Assembly (NCBI GenBank): GCA_021018815.1 | Contig: JAITYX010000144.1 | Span: 248,001 to 312,000, forward strand | Source: Talinum fruticosum | Lineage: Eukaryota > Streptophyta > Magnoliopsida > Caryophyllales > Talinaceae | Direction: 5' to 3' | Length of the DNA stretch: 64,000 nucleotides | Shown: one piece after another, positions 1 to 11,500 of the stretch | Layout: every line of letters starts with the position of its first letter | Numbering within the stretch: position 1 is the stretch's first letter | Position numbers and translations under genes: made by a program | The notes under the pieces: generated by a model | What the model was told of the DNA's origin: nothing | Databases searched by the model: none | Seen by the model: the letters and a program-made list of their open reading frames with translations, nothing else

Positions 1-1
1 A

Positions 2-250
2 TTATGTCATTATTATTCTGTCACTCATTACAAGAGGAGTAATTTGAGTTGAACAAACACCAACCCAAATTTGTTCTAGACCGATACAACCACCTTTAGT
101 AAGGGAATGGGCAATAGAATTCCCTTCTCTTCTAATGTGAGCTCGCCTACAGGACTCAAAGCTATTACTCAAACAAAGCAAGTCTCTAAGAATTACATCA
201 AAGTCACACAAAAACGACACTACACTTTGGAGTCTAGAAATTAATTGCAA
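2..250 (-). pseudogene. LINE RNase H-like C-terminal domain (RVT_3 type)
   Basis: The reading frame resembles the C-terminal RNase H-like domain that ends many plant LINE ORF2 proteins. An LxxRLQ helix is followed by a spaced region and then HIRREGNSIAHSLTK, the usual histidine-containing helix of this family. An Asp in the stretch just upstream (SDCLQ, read across positions 245-265) would be a catalytic residue. The frame continues without a stop to the window edge. It belongs to the same decayed element as the RT to its right. Confidence 0.7.
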
Positions 251-678
251 ACAATCTGACTTAAGAATGACATTGTCAAACCCAAACCTTCCGGCTAGAA
301 TTAAACCATAAATTACAGACCTTCCCTTCTGCTGTGTTCGGTGGCCAATTAGCTTTGCACTTCTTTAATGCCGCCACCAGGACTTCTCCATTACACCCTC
401 TAATAACTACTCTAAAGCTAATCCACCCATCTTTCTCTATAGCAAGATCTCGTGTTGATCTTCACGAGAGGAATTCGTTGGCGGTGTCAAGGTCTTTCTC
501 TTTCTTCCACTCCTTGGGTTTGTGCCAAGAGTGTTATGGGCCAAATTGGAATTAAAAAGGTCCACTGTCCTCTTCCATCTTTCTTTAAGCATAAAATGGG
601 GAGTTCTTCTATGTTGGAGTACTTCTTCATTTATATCCGCCCCAATAAACCAGGCCATAAAGGATGCTTGTTGTAATT

Positions 679-1283
679 TCACTTTGTCAAGTTTTTCCCA
701 CCACATTTTGAGCACATCAACTCGTATTTGTTAGCTCCTCCGTACAGCTTATCGCTTCGAATTAGTTCCCGCCACAGCGAGCATATTACACAACAATCTA
801 TGATAGCGTGCTTTGCTGATTCCTCTTGAAGATCACATCTCGGACATAAGTTTGAATTAGACAGTGACGATATCGAAGAATAGTTTTTGTAGGCAGCGTT
901 CCCAAGTGAATTCTCCACAAAAAAATGTTTTACCTTTGGGGTTGTATTTTCAGCCCACATCTTCGGGAGGAAGTTATCGAAGTCATCGATATTCGTAAAG
1001 AGACCTAAGCGATGAGATCGACTTGACTCGTGAAGTTTCCATTTGAAGAGTAGCACCATACTCGAACATCCTCAGGTAGTCTCCGGCTAATGGCAATGGC
1101 TAAGATTAAGGCCCTATCTCGGTCATTAAAGATATGCTCGAATCTTCGACTCATTCCAGTTGGGTTCCCCTCATTAAGCAGCTCACAAACAAGCATATTT
1201 TCATCGTTGTCACCTCTATCCGATGTTGTTCCTTTGCCTTCCTTGTCCAACCAGTTATCCTTCCACCTGAATTTTCCAACCAT
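679..1283 (-). pseudogene. LINE ORF2 zf-RVT (zinc-binding in reverse transcriptase) region
   Basis: Two overlapping frames (1283-1005 and 1059-679) together give the segment downstream of RT in plant LINEs. The zinc-binding signature CPRCDLQEESAKHAIIDC (Cys-x2-Cys ... His-x4-Cys) is visible in the 1059-679 frame, followed by an SLWRELI helix. One frameshift joins the two pieces near 1020. This is a degraded domain with no independent function. Confidence 0.75.
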
Positions 1284-1499
1284 TTCTTACTCTCCATAAA
1301 AGTCCTTCTTTTAGAAGCGCCTTTTCTCCCCAAATTCCCTTCCATGCAAAGCTAGACGTGTAGCCGCGACTTGAGTCTAGAAAGCTGGAATTAGGGAAAT
1401 ATTTACCTTTGAGAACACGCCCAAGAAGTGAATCGGAATACCGGATCAGCCTCCACCATTGCTTTGCCAAGAGGGCATCGTTTAAATACATCCATCCTT

Positions 1500-2910
1500 T
1501 TGAACCCCAGTCCTCCAAAGAACTTAGAGGCGCTTAGCGCATCCCAATTTTTCCAATGCATCTTCTTCGTTTGCTTAATGCTTCCTTACTAGAATTTTGC
1601 AAAAGCTTGGTGTATCTCGTTAATTATAGAGTTGGGGAATTTATAGATACCCATCAAGTAGGTAGGTATTGCCTAAGTAACCGATTTGATCGTAATCTCT
1701 TTCCCTACCCTTGACAAGAACTTTTCCTTCCACCCCTTTAGCTTCTTCCAAATCCTCTCTTTAACCCCGTAAAAGTTCCCTCTTAGATCTACCTACAAGA
1801 GTAGGTGCCCCTAGGTACTTGGCGTGTTTCTCCACATGTTTCATCCCCAAAATGGCCAGTAATTCCTCGTATTTTTCATGTGATACATCCTCACTAAAAA
1901 GACCTCCGATTTATCGTAGTTAACTTTTTATCCCGAGGCTTGCTCATAGCCATTGAGAATCTCAACCAACTTCAAGCATTCATATCGGTTGGCTCGTATG
2001 AAGAGAAGACTATCATCCACAAAAAAAAAAGTGAGAAACTATTGGCCCGTGCCTCGGCGGCTTTCACTTTATGGAGAACATGTTGCTCCACCGTCCTCTT
2101 TAGCAAACCTAAAAATGCTTCGCCACCAGTATAAAAAGATAAGGGAGATGGGGTCCCCTTGGCGAAGACCCCTAGATGGTGTAACATGTCCCCTAATATT
2201 GCCATTTATGGAAAAAGAATAGGAGGTAATAGTGGTGCATCTCATAACCACATTACTTATTCCGTAGCACACCCTAGTTTAACCAAGACCTTCTCCAACA
2301 ACCCCTATTCCACCCGATCGTACGCTTTACTTATATCGAGTTTTACCGCCATCACCCATTTCCTCCCTTTCGAGGTTTCTTCATCGAATGAAACACCTCT
2401 TGAGTAACTAAGATATTATCAGTGATGAGTCCGGAAGGGACAAAAGAACTTTGGTTCTATGAGACTAACCCATGGAGCAGACGATTTGATTCTATTAGCT
2501 AAGGTCTTGGAGGCAATTTTATAAAGCACATTAATTGAACCGATGGGGTAATAATCACTCATAGTTTAAGAGGTCTTAGTTTTTGGAATAAGCATAATAT
2601 TAGCCTTGTTTACCTCTCTAGGATCAATGCACCCATTCAGCAAGCCTTTGACAAAGCCCGCCACTTAATGACCAATAATGTGCCAAAATTTATGGAAGAA
2701 CATGGTATGCATTCTACCAGGCCGGGTGATTTGTGAGGATGTATCTCGAAATAGTGCAACTCTAATCTCCTTATCGGTGTAGGGTTTCAGTAAGGACCGA
2801 TTCATGTTGTCCGTAATTTGGCACTCAACACCCCTAAGAGCTGCCTCCATATCCCGAGGATTAGTCAAGCAAAATAGTTCCTGGTAGTGCTTTGTTACCA
2901 CTTCCTCCAC
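1500..2910 (-). pseudogene. LINE reverse transcriptase domain, degenerate
   Basis: The RT palm is recognisable. RGLRQGDPISL is read at about 2173-2140, and the FVDDSLLF form of the catalytic F-A-D-D box at about 2025-2000 (Ala changed to Val). The upstream piece 2910-2665 contains PYTDKEI and AALRGVE, typical of the thumb and fingers region before RT motif 1. At least four frame changes or stops interrupt the domain, so the enzyme is inactive. It belongs to the L1-type LINE spanning 1-5765. Confidence 0.75.
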
Positions 2911-3394
2911 CTCTTTGTCTTCTTCCTTCCACTCGACCTTCTTTATCTTTGACCTTTTTTATATAATTTCTTCTTGTATGAGAGTTTGCCTTATGGTGGA
3001 AAAATAAGGTATTTTGGTCATCGTCTTTAAGCTCCGTCATTTTTGCCCTCAAGTACAAGGACTCGTGCTTCTTATTTAGTTCCACTAGTTCTCCTTCCAA
3101 CCGTGCACATTCGGACAAGTTCTCATCCGTAACATCTTACTTCGAATTCGTTTGAGCTCTTTTTTTGTTGTGCTATATGCCCAAAGGTTCTCGACCTCCA
3201 CTCACTTAGTGCTTCCCCACAAGTAGTTAGATGTTTCACCAGTGCTAGCCGAAATACCCATTTCCCATGCAAGCATTAACAACCTCTTCACATTCCTCAT
3301 GATCCAACGAGTATTTCTTAAGTTTGAACCGTTTCTCTCTATTCTAACCCTTCCTAGGTCTCAAAAGGGTGTGTAATTGGATAGGAGCATGATC

Positions 3395-4060
3395 TTATTT
3401 TAGTCGTACGAGATCTTCCATATGAAAGCGCGAAAAGAGTTTGGCCCAATCAGAATTAGCCACAAATCTATCCAGACGTTCTCTAATGCACGTTGCCTTA
3501 CTTTTTCCTCTCTCCCAAGTGTACCAGGCTCCATTGCACCCAAGGTCTTGAAGACTTATATCCTCTAGAACTTCTATAAAGGCTTCCATCACCCGATGCT
3601 CCCTTACTAACCCTCCACTTTTTTCCTCCATAGATAATATCTCATTGAAGCCCCCCACGATTAAAGGGAAATTAGGTTTGCTGCCTAACTCTCTTAACAT
3701 CTCCCACATCTTCCACTTATTTTGAGTTTTTGGCCAACTGTAAACACCCACGAAACACATAAGCCTTTCATCATCCTCCCAAAAGTCTCCCATGATATGG
3801 TGTTGGTAGTAGGAAACAAAGCGGAAATTAGTGTTGTCCTTCCATAGTAGGGATAGACCTCCGGACATTCCATTACTACTCACATACACTCCATTCTAAA
3901 AAAGGAGCCTCTCTTTTCGCTTTCTCCATTTCTGAATCGACTAACATTATCTCGTAGAGAAAGATAATATCAAGGCCATTACTTTTGCTCCATTTCTGGA
4001 GCATTTGAACCGCACGAGGACTACCGGCTCCTCGACAATTCCAAGCATATGATCTTCATA
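3395..4060 (-). pseudogene. LINE APE-type endonuclease domain, catalytic Asp lost
   Basis: The 3889-3395 frame has the C-terminal half of the exonuclease-endonuclease-phosphatase fold used by LINEs to nick target DNA. GVYSWP, the motif GGFNEIL, and the late segment ending RLDRFVAN are all readable. In the family the motif is normally GDFNEIL, whose Asp binds the metal. Here that codon (3652-3650) reads Gly. The N-terminal half (about 4060-3890) is present but broken. Confidence 0.75.
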
Positions 4061-4880
4061 ATGTCCCGCAATGCTGGGAATCGCCAGATCACCACGTTGA
4101 AATCATAGGTCTCCTCATCTATTTTTATGCGAGACCATTTCATCCTTTTATCTTCCTCCATCCTTTTCTCTCCCTCACCCCCCAACCAAGTATTCCCCTT
4201 CTCTTCCCCGCAAGTTGTTTATTAATAGTCCCCTGAAGGGGATTAGTATTGCGTTGTTTCCTCCTCCATGTATTTCCCCTTTACAATTGCTTCCAGGACC
4301 TACCTCGGAGCTTAATCCCTTAGGGGTAACATTGTGGTCCATGGTATTTTTAGAGGGAACTTTTTCACTATCCACCGAGCTTTCCCCCTCCCCCTTCGCG
4401 TTGGGTGCATTGCCCATTCTAGGGATTTCTTAAAGCACATGTACTTCCTCAATGCACCCATGTAAATACTTGGCCTATTAGCATCCTCTCGAGAGAGAAA
4501 TATTGTTAAACCGTAGCAACCCCGTGACGTCCTTATCCGTAATCACCATTTCAACTTCATCATTATCTCCTTCGTCATAGGGTTCAAGCATATGTTTCAT
4601 TATTAGTTCTCGGGCATGCCATATTTTCTTTGTCCTGGGTATTGTTAGCTTCCTTTGAGGTCGATTCTCATGGTGAGTCTAACTCCCCATATTATCGATT
4701 ATAAGGGATTCGAAGATCAATTTCCTAGCAAGCACTTAGGGGTCCACAAGACTTTATTTCTTTGTCATTGGGTCTCATATTCTTCCTTCCCACGCCTTTC
4801 ATGGCCTCTAGCCTGGTTTTATCCCTCTCTCTTCCCTCCAAAACACTCATCGTGATCCTCTTTTATGGACTCGCCCTCAT

Positions 4881-5675
4881 CTAGTCCCCATAATGAAACA
4901 CTACATCCTTATTCTCTTCTTCATCCCATTTCTTGCAGTCGTTATCTACATGCCCTAATTTACCACAAAAGTAGCAAAACAAGGGTAGACTTTCATATTT
5001 AAAATCCACCCACTTGGAAACACCTTTCCCCATTGACATTAAAGTTCTTCTTTGTACAGGTTTATCAATTTGGATTAGGGTTCGAATGCACATAGCCCTG
5101 TCCAAACCCAATGGGTAATAATTGTCCAATTCCAAGAATCTACCTAGGCTTTCTCCAATATCTTTAGTTATCCTCACCTTCCGCTTATTTAGAGGAACGT
5201 CGTAGATCCTTAACCAAAAGGGTGAAGATCGAAATTTGATTTTTGACGGTTGAGTATGTCCCGTACCTCTTGGATAATTAAGAGGTTGTTATCGAAAAAC
5301 CAAGGCCTTCCTTTCAAGACCATATCTTTATCATCGTGATGGAAAAATTAGAACAGGAACAGATTGGGTTATAGGGCCCGGATTGAAACACTATTCTTAA
5401 CTCGCCGGATCAATTTAGGGTTCTTTTGATTACGTCAAAGGAGAACGGACGATCCGTGCACATGGTCCCAGCCAAGATTAGAGATATGTTATCGAGTTCA
5501 TCCTCCTCACCTCCATCGATCGGTCTCCCCTCTTCCTCCGTCGTGGAGAGTTTTTCCATTCTTCCTCCGGCCGCTCTACATAAGCGTCCCTTTCCTTCGA
5601 CATAGATGTCAATCTCTCGAAAAGGTTTGCGAAAACCAATCTAACAGACACGAGACTAAGATCCAAAACTAACAA
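4881..5675 (-). pseudogene. LINE ORF1-like protein (DUF4283-like plus CCHC zinc knuckle)
   Basis: The 5177-4881 frame contains ITKDIGESLGRFLELD, a WVDFKYE-type strand and the knuckle FCYFCGKLGHVDNDC (Cys-x2-Cys-x4-His-x4-Cys), the usual C-terminal part of plant LINE ORF1 nucleic-acid-binding proteins. The N-terminal part (5675-5478) is Arg/Glu-rich. Several stops lie between the two. A possible original start is the ATG read near 5708. Confidence 0.7.
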
Positions 5676-5879
5676 GAACCGACAAAGGTCGATCGAAAGA
5701 TTTATCGATGGCGAGATTGAAAACGCCCTACCGAAAACCCTAGAGAGGTCTCTAGATAGGACTTTTAATTATAATTGCTGCTTAAAGTATTTTATTTAAG
5801 AGGGGGATAATTACTCGAAATAATGGATTCTTGACAATTTCAGGATTTAAGGTTTTTCAAAATAGGTATTTCCTATATG

Positions 5880-6960
5880 ATGAGGCACCTCACCACACCA
5901 AGATCTACTCTTGTTGAAGATAATACCTTTGGGCTCTTTTATGAAATTTAAAATGGTCATACATATTATTTTGAGTAAGAAATTCCTAGATTACGAATTC
6001 AAGTATTCATATATGGAGAGAATGTCTTGCGGTTTGGACATTGAACTGAAAAAAAATGATTACATTTTATAATCATTCACTGAAAATTATATCAAGGATT
6101 GATCCTTTGAAACATTTAATAGGGCGACTCATCCTTCATAGGCGAATAATCTGATATACAGTATTCTTACCAAAAATTGATATGAATTTTCAAGCTCAAA
6201 AACAAATAAAGGAATAGCAATATCATATTCTTGATTTATTTTCCTAAAACAACAAGATGAATGTTAGATTACCGAATGCAACATTCTCTCTATTGATAGT
6301 AAGGCTTGGCAAATGTATTTTGACAGAGGCTTGAATGACAAAAGGTTATGGAGTCACAATCTCCTTAATCTCATGAAAACGACACATATACCCATATCAA
6401 GCAAAACAAAAAATTAAGGTTCTAAACTCATATAAACTGAAGTTATATGGGCATTACATACCAAATTTCTCAATATTTATATGGACTTATTTGATGATGT
6501 GTTAAGTAATCTTGAATGAAAAGTCAATAATGAAAACTCGGCTCAGTCGAAGTACACCTTAAAAAAGTCGCCCGAATTTTGATGGTATTCAATTCACCTA
6601 TCCCCTAAAGAAGAAAACCAATTCACTTATGTACCTTCCAAATTAGCATTAATGATCACAATACAAGATGATGCATTAAAAATGACAACTCTTATATAAA
6701 GGTCTAGTAACTCAACACATTGCTTGTAAATTAATTTATAAATAGTGACACTATTTGAGATGTGGGTACATTAAGATATTACTTTATAACATAATACCCT
6801 GATAGATCCTCTTAAAGGGTGTAGAAGAGCTTTCAAGATGGTTGTTGTCACAATTTATGGATAATAATATTAACATTCTCTATACTAAGACGTCATTGGG
6901 GATTAATTTGATATGCAAATGAAGAGGAAGCCAAAACTCTCGATCAAGAGACATAGGTGT
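5880..6960 (+). pseudogene. Ty3/gypsy polyprotein remnant: RT end, RNase H, linker
   Basis: No long frame survives, but plus-strand fragments match the RT-RNase H part of plant Ty3/gypsy pol in order. LSKKFLDYE and a YMER stretch (about 5970-6020) are followed by an IDPLK-like segment (about 6095). Next come PKIDMNF (about 6170), SKAWQMYFDRG (RNase H start, about 6305), KEENQFTYVPSKLAL (about 6610) and a CRRAFKMVVV segment (about 6825). The spacing fits one heavily mutated element. Stops and indels occur every few dozen codons. No LTRs were recognised on either side. Confidence 0.6.
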
Positions 6961-8195
6961 AATTGGTGGAACTCGTATGAGTAAAGTTGGGAATGTTTAA
7001 CTTGACATGATAACACGATTTTAAACCAATCTAAAGTGACCACAATAAATACGAACCGAACCGATTTTAACTCGAAATTGATACGAAATGACTATTTAAT
7101 GTAAAAACATGTCAATTTTCAATTTTGGAGTAAATTTAAGCTAAAATTAATCCGTTTATTAAAATGGATAGATCTACCATGCCCATTTCCTAAATCTATA
7201 TATGAGTGGCTATATGTTATCCAAGAAAATCCAAAGGCAACGAAAAAATTTACAATGAACTAATGCTTCCATGTCTTCGCAATGAATTTCAAAAAGTGTC
7301 AAACACATGCAAATTTACAACATGCACCAAGCATTCTCTATTGCATGTACCACGATCAGTCTCGGCTTGTGAATATAAACATGTAATAGTACGTCCGTGG
7401 GAACTAATAGACATGAGTACATCCCGGTATTATAGACTGCTTTCCAAAGTGGACAAAAACATCATCTTAGGCTAAACTCATTTTAGAATAAGTGGCATGA
7501 TTAATAATTATTGATATTTATATGTTGGAGTTTTACAAACTCATAAAGTGCTTATTGTTCTCGTTTTCAAAATTAGATGGGTCAACATAATAAAAAATTA
7601 ATGTCCGACATTGTCAATCAACAACATTAAATCGTAATCAAATGACGCACTCAGAGCAACAAATTAGAATATTAAAATATTCTTAGTAAAATGATGAATA
7701 ATCATAGGAGTTGGTTGAATACTATCTACTTTATCTTATGGGCTATGTAATGTAATAGGTATAAGACATGCATGAATATAATTTTCTTCAAAATTTTGAG
7801 TTAACTTTCACAATTTGCATAAGAAACAAAAGGTTACAATATGTAACAAATAAATTTATATTTATATCCAATAAAAGAATATTAGTAATTAAATTTATAT
7901 ATATTTCAACAAAAATTACATAACAAACCCTTAATTATCCTTTTAGAGCCAATTAAATATAGAAATCTTAGAGATAATTGTGTTTTACTCCCTCGACTTT
8001 AAAACCCTACCTTGCCTAATCTTAAGCCAAGGAGCTTTTATTGAGCATTCACGCCCAAAGAGCTTTTGAAAAATATCCCCTCAGACAATTTTTAACCAAA
8101 AACAAAAACAACTCGTACTCCCCAAAATCAGAAAACCTTAACAAATAGGAGTAGTACTAACAAAATCCACAACCCAAAAAAAAAAAAAAAGGGAA
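6961..8195. other. AT-rich intergenic DNA
   Basis: Only short frames occur. The longest, 7206-7475 (89 codons), has no motif I recognise and its base composition matches the noncoding surroundings. The final 150 bp become A-rich (an A14 run near 8175) and lead into the purine-rich leader of the GIP1-like gene, so core promoter elements of that gene probably lie in about 7900-8190. No clear TATA box could be assigned. Confidence 0.6.
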
Positions 8196-8536
8196 AGTGC
8201 CGAGAAGAGAGAGAGAGGGTTTTCTGTTGTCACAGAGAGAGAATAGTGAGAGCTTTTTAACCCCTTGGGTTCCCCTCCCTCCCCTCATTCATTCGATATA
8301 TCTTCTTCCTTCTCGCGGCGGATTCCTCAGCAGCAAAGAGAGAAGTGAAGGAAAGAGAGAGAACCCAGATACGCAAAGCCCTGAAGCCAAGCGCAGAAAC
8401 GCGGAACCCGTAAATTGGTCGCCGCCATAGCCAGATCCAGTGGGGAGATAGAGAGAGAGAGGAGAGAGAAAATGAGTAGTGGGAACAGAGGAGGGGGAGT
8501 AGCACTAATGGGTCGATTCCAGCGGCATCTAAGAAG
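8196..8536 (+). promoter_or_regulatory. GA-rich 5' leader of the GIP1-like gene
   Basis: A purine-rich segment with repeated GAGAGA tracts (8206-8220, 8235-8245, 8338-8365, 8450-8470) comes immediately before the first coding exon. Such GA/CT-rich leaders are common in plant 5' UTRs. It contains the ATG at 8472, which opens a reading frame that is out of phase with the conserved protein and stops at the TAA ending at 8552. As read, this would be a 26-codon upstream ORF overlapping the ATG at 8537. Confidence 0.6.
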
Positions 8537-11500
8537 ATGGTTCAAAGCTTAAAGGAGATTGTAAACTGCCCTGAAGCTGAGATCTATGCTATGCTGAAAG
8601 AGTGTAACATGGACCCTAATGAAGCCGTCAGTCGTCTTCTCTCGCAAGGTTTCTTCTTGTCTTTTTTTTCTTTTTTTATCAAGAAACCTCTTCAATTTTT
8701 CATCTTTGCTTTGCCTCTCCTGTTCGTGGGATTGTTTCTGTTTTGTTTCCTTGTGTTTTTTTTAAATTTTTTTTTTTGGAGTATGAGGGGAAGGGAAGGG
8801 GTATATGGGTTATCAAGATTCAATCTTCTGTTTGTGTTCTATGTATGTTTCTACTATTTTTCTGGGTTTAGTGCTTCTGTGTTTGATAATTTTTCTTTTA
8901 TTTTTTTTGTTAGAAAAAAATTTTCTGGCTCTCTTTTTTTATCCTTTCTTCTGTTGCGTTCTTTTTGATTGGGTATTTTCTCCTTGCAGTTACCAAGCGT
9001 CTGAACTTGTAATCAGTGAATAGTGTTTGTTTAAAATTCAAAATTTGTGAGTTCCGGGGATACTAGGGCTGAGCAAGAGTCTGCCTTTTTTGTGTGTGTT
9101 ACTGATTTCCTGAAGTTCCTGGGTTAGGTGATCTCATCTGTGCTAAAACTTTCATGGTTTCTAGAAAATTGGTTTTGGATAAGGGATTTTACTGTTTATT
9201 TGGATGGTCGGAGTGAATTGCCAGCTGATGATTGACAATTTGACATTCACTGTTTATCACTATCGTGCATCTCTTTCACTTATAGTAACTCGTTTTTTTT
9301 CCCCACTTAGCTTTCATTTTCAATTGGACGTTCTGGCTAGAAGGCTCTACAACATTATAATTGATGTTTATTTTTCACCTTTTAAGTGGAATGTTTCATC
9401 TACAGTTGCATGCATCTTTCCATCTGTGATGTCTTTTTTGTGTGCGGTGAGCATGGGGAGAGGGATGTTTTATAGAAAGCTTTCAAATTAAATGCTACGC
9501 GGCTTGTAAATTTAAAATTCATCAACTGCCTCAAGAACAAATACACTGAAGCAAACATGCTTTGTCTGGAGCATCTAGGAGGATGGTGCCAATTAGTTCT
9601 GATGATTGTTCCCGGGTGATTGTTCCTGGTTGATGCTCTGGGTTGTAATGTATCACCTGTGTTTAGTTTGTGATGATGGGGAACTCAATCATCATATTTT
9701 TCTTTCCTTCTGTTATAATTGCACTTGTGGCATTAAATTGTTTTTTTAACAGGTTTGTGATGTTATTTTTGAACTTCGTTGAGAAGTTTGAATGGAAGCC
9801 TTAGTGTCAGTTTGTTCTGTTTGTTTGTTGATCTGTGTTGGTCAATGTTTAATTGTGTCAATAATGGCTTAAATGCCTGTTTCACGATGAGTGGATCCTT
9901 TTTGCTGCCCTTTGCTTTATTCAGTGTTAGATCAGCTACTTTGCTTTGTAATTTTGTATACTATTGTTGTTCTTCGGAACATCTTTTTCTATTCTTCCAT
10001 CTCTTACCCTATGCAGTTCCTTCAGTTATACAATAGGATGATCAACAATTTCTAGCTCGAATTCTGTTTTAACCTCTGTTGAGCTTGGATCTTACTCTAA
10101 TTTGAAGTTGTCGGTTATGTAGATCCATTTCATGAGGTGAAGAGCAAACGTGAAAAGAAAAAAGAGGTGCGCAGGCAAACACAATTTGTTTGCAGTTAGT
10201 AACTGTTGTGTTTTACTATCTTGCATTTAGAACTTGTCTATTCACTTGTGGAGTCCATGCTTGTGCATGTGCTCTCTACACTAACCTGCTTGGGTATATT
10301 TGTCTTTTGGTCTTCCAAGTTGATTGAACGTGTCTCTCATTCTCATTGAATTAACTATCCTGAATTTCTGTAGAAATACAATGTTTCTTGAGTTATTGCC
10401 TTGACAAGCCTTCATTGGGCTTTTTTCTATTGATTTTTTCTTTGTTGCAGAATAAGGATGTGCATGATTCAAGGCCACGTGGTACTAACAGCACCTCCAC
10501 TCGTGGTGGAAGGGGTGGGGTTGACCGGTATTCTACTCGTGGTAGTACTGCCCAATTTGGTCCTGGTATGTTGTGTTTTGCTTTGCTAATCTGTGCTCTT
10601 TTCTTCTTTTTTTTTGTTGGGTGGTTTTCTTATTAGTTCCTTTTGTTTAGATTCTGGTGCTTCACGTGGGAAACCTGCATATAAGAAGGATAATGGTCCA
10701 ACAGCTCACACAAATTCTACCTCGGCTATGGTGGGAAATAACATGAACAAGAGGCAACAACCTGTGAGGTAATGTTTTCCTCGGATTAGCTGATTGTTGT
10801 GTCACCACTATCATGAACGTGACAATGTTATTTTGACAATTGTTGGCATGTCAGCATGTCTTATTCTGGTTGTAGTTATTCTTTCAAGCAACTTGCTTAT
10901 GTTGGTTATTCTACTTCAGACTTCTAGCATGTCTTTAGAGTGTCACCCCCCTCTCAAACCACCAAACCAAAAAAAAAGCTTTTGAAGGCTTGAATGGGAG
11001 GGGGCTTGAGTTGGCCGGCTTAAGTAACAAATTTTATTGAGTCCCTCTGGATGAGGTTTGACAGAGTCCATAAGTAACGGCCTTCATGTAAGTAACATCT
11101 GTGCCTCTATTGTCATCTTACTTCAAATATATGTTAACCGTTGAGAAAGGTTTTAGCTTTTCACTGCTCAAATATCATGAAATTGGTCATTTTCCCTGTC
11201 GGCTGTTTCCAATATTATAAAAAGGGCTTCCCAGTTCCCTTCACTTTTACTTCTTCCACCTTCATGATTGTTTATATTCATTCTTCTACAAGCATAACAA
11301 GGCTTTTTCGTGCCCTGTTCTTTGTTTTGGCACCTAGTTGCATCAGTTGTTGATGAATAGTAATGAGTGCTGCTTGATATTATTGTCTTTTGTGACTTTT
11401 TTTTTGAACTCTATCTTGTTTTATTTAGATGATATTTCCATGGTGAATTTAGCAGATTCTCTTTTATGATTTAACCCAAAATATTAGGTTTTTTTGTCTT

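Larger units (their letters stand above)
1..5765 (-). mobile_element. LINE (L1-type) non-LTR retrotransposon, 3' end beyond window
   Basis: Minus-strand reading gives plant LINE parts in the right order: an ORF1-like protein with DUF4283-like and CCHC regions (5675-4881), an APE-type endonuclease (about 4060-3395), reverse transcriptase (about 2910-1500), a zf-RVT cysteine/histidine region (about 1283-679) and an RNase H-like tail (250-2). The RNA copy would be made by target-primed reverse transcription in the nucleus. Many stops and frame breaks separate the parts, so the copy is dead. The 5' end is placed near 5765, where a pyrimidine-rich leader gives way to unrelated AT-rich DNA. The 3' tail lies left of the window, so no poly(A) or target duplication can be seen. 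Confidence 0.88.

Noticed and set aside
7206..7475. 89-codon frame with several Cys and Tyr residues
   Set aside because: No motif, no neighbouring gene structure, and base composition like the surrounding AT-rich DNA.
8805..9023. Hydrophobic frames in intron 1 (for example 8537-8968 read through as one ORF)
   Set aside because: T-rich intron translated by chance; a GT donor at 8649 and an AG acceptor at 10121-10122 restore the conserved DPFHEVK continuation.
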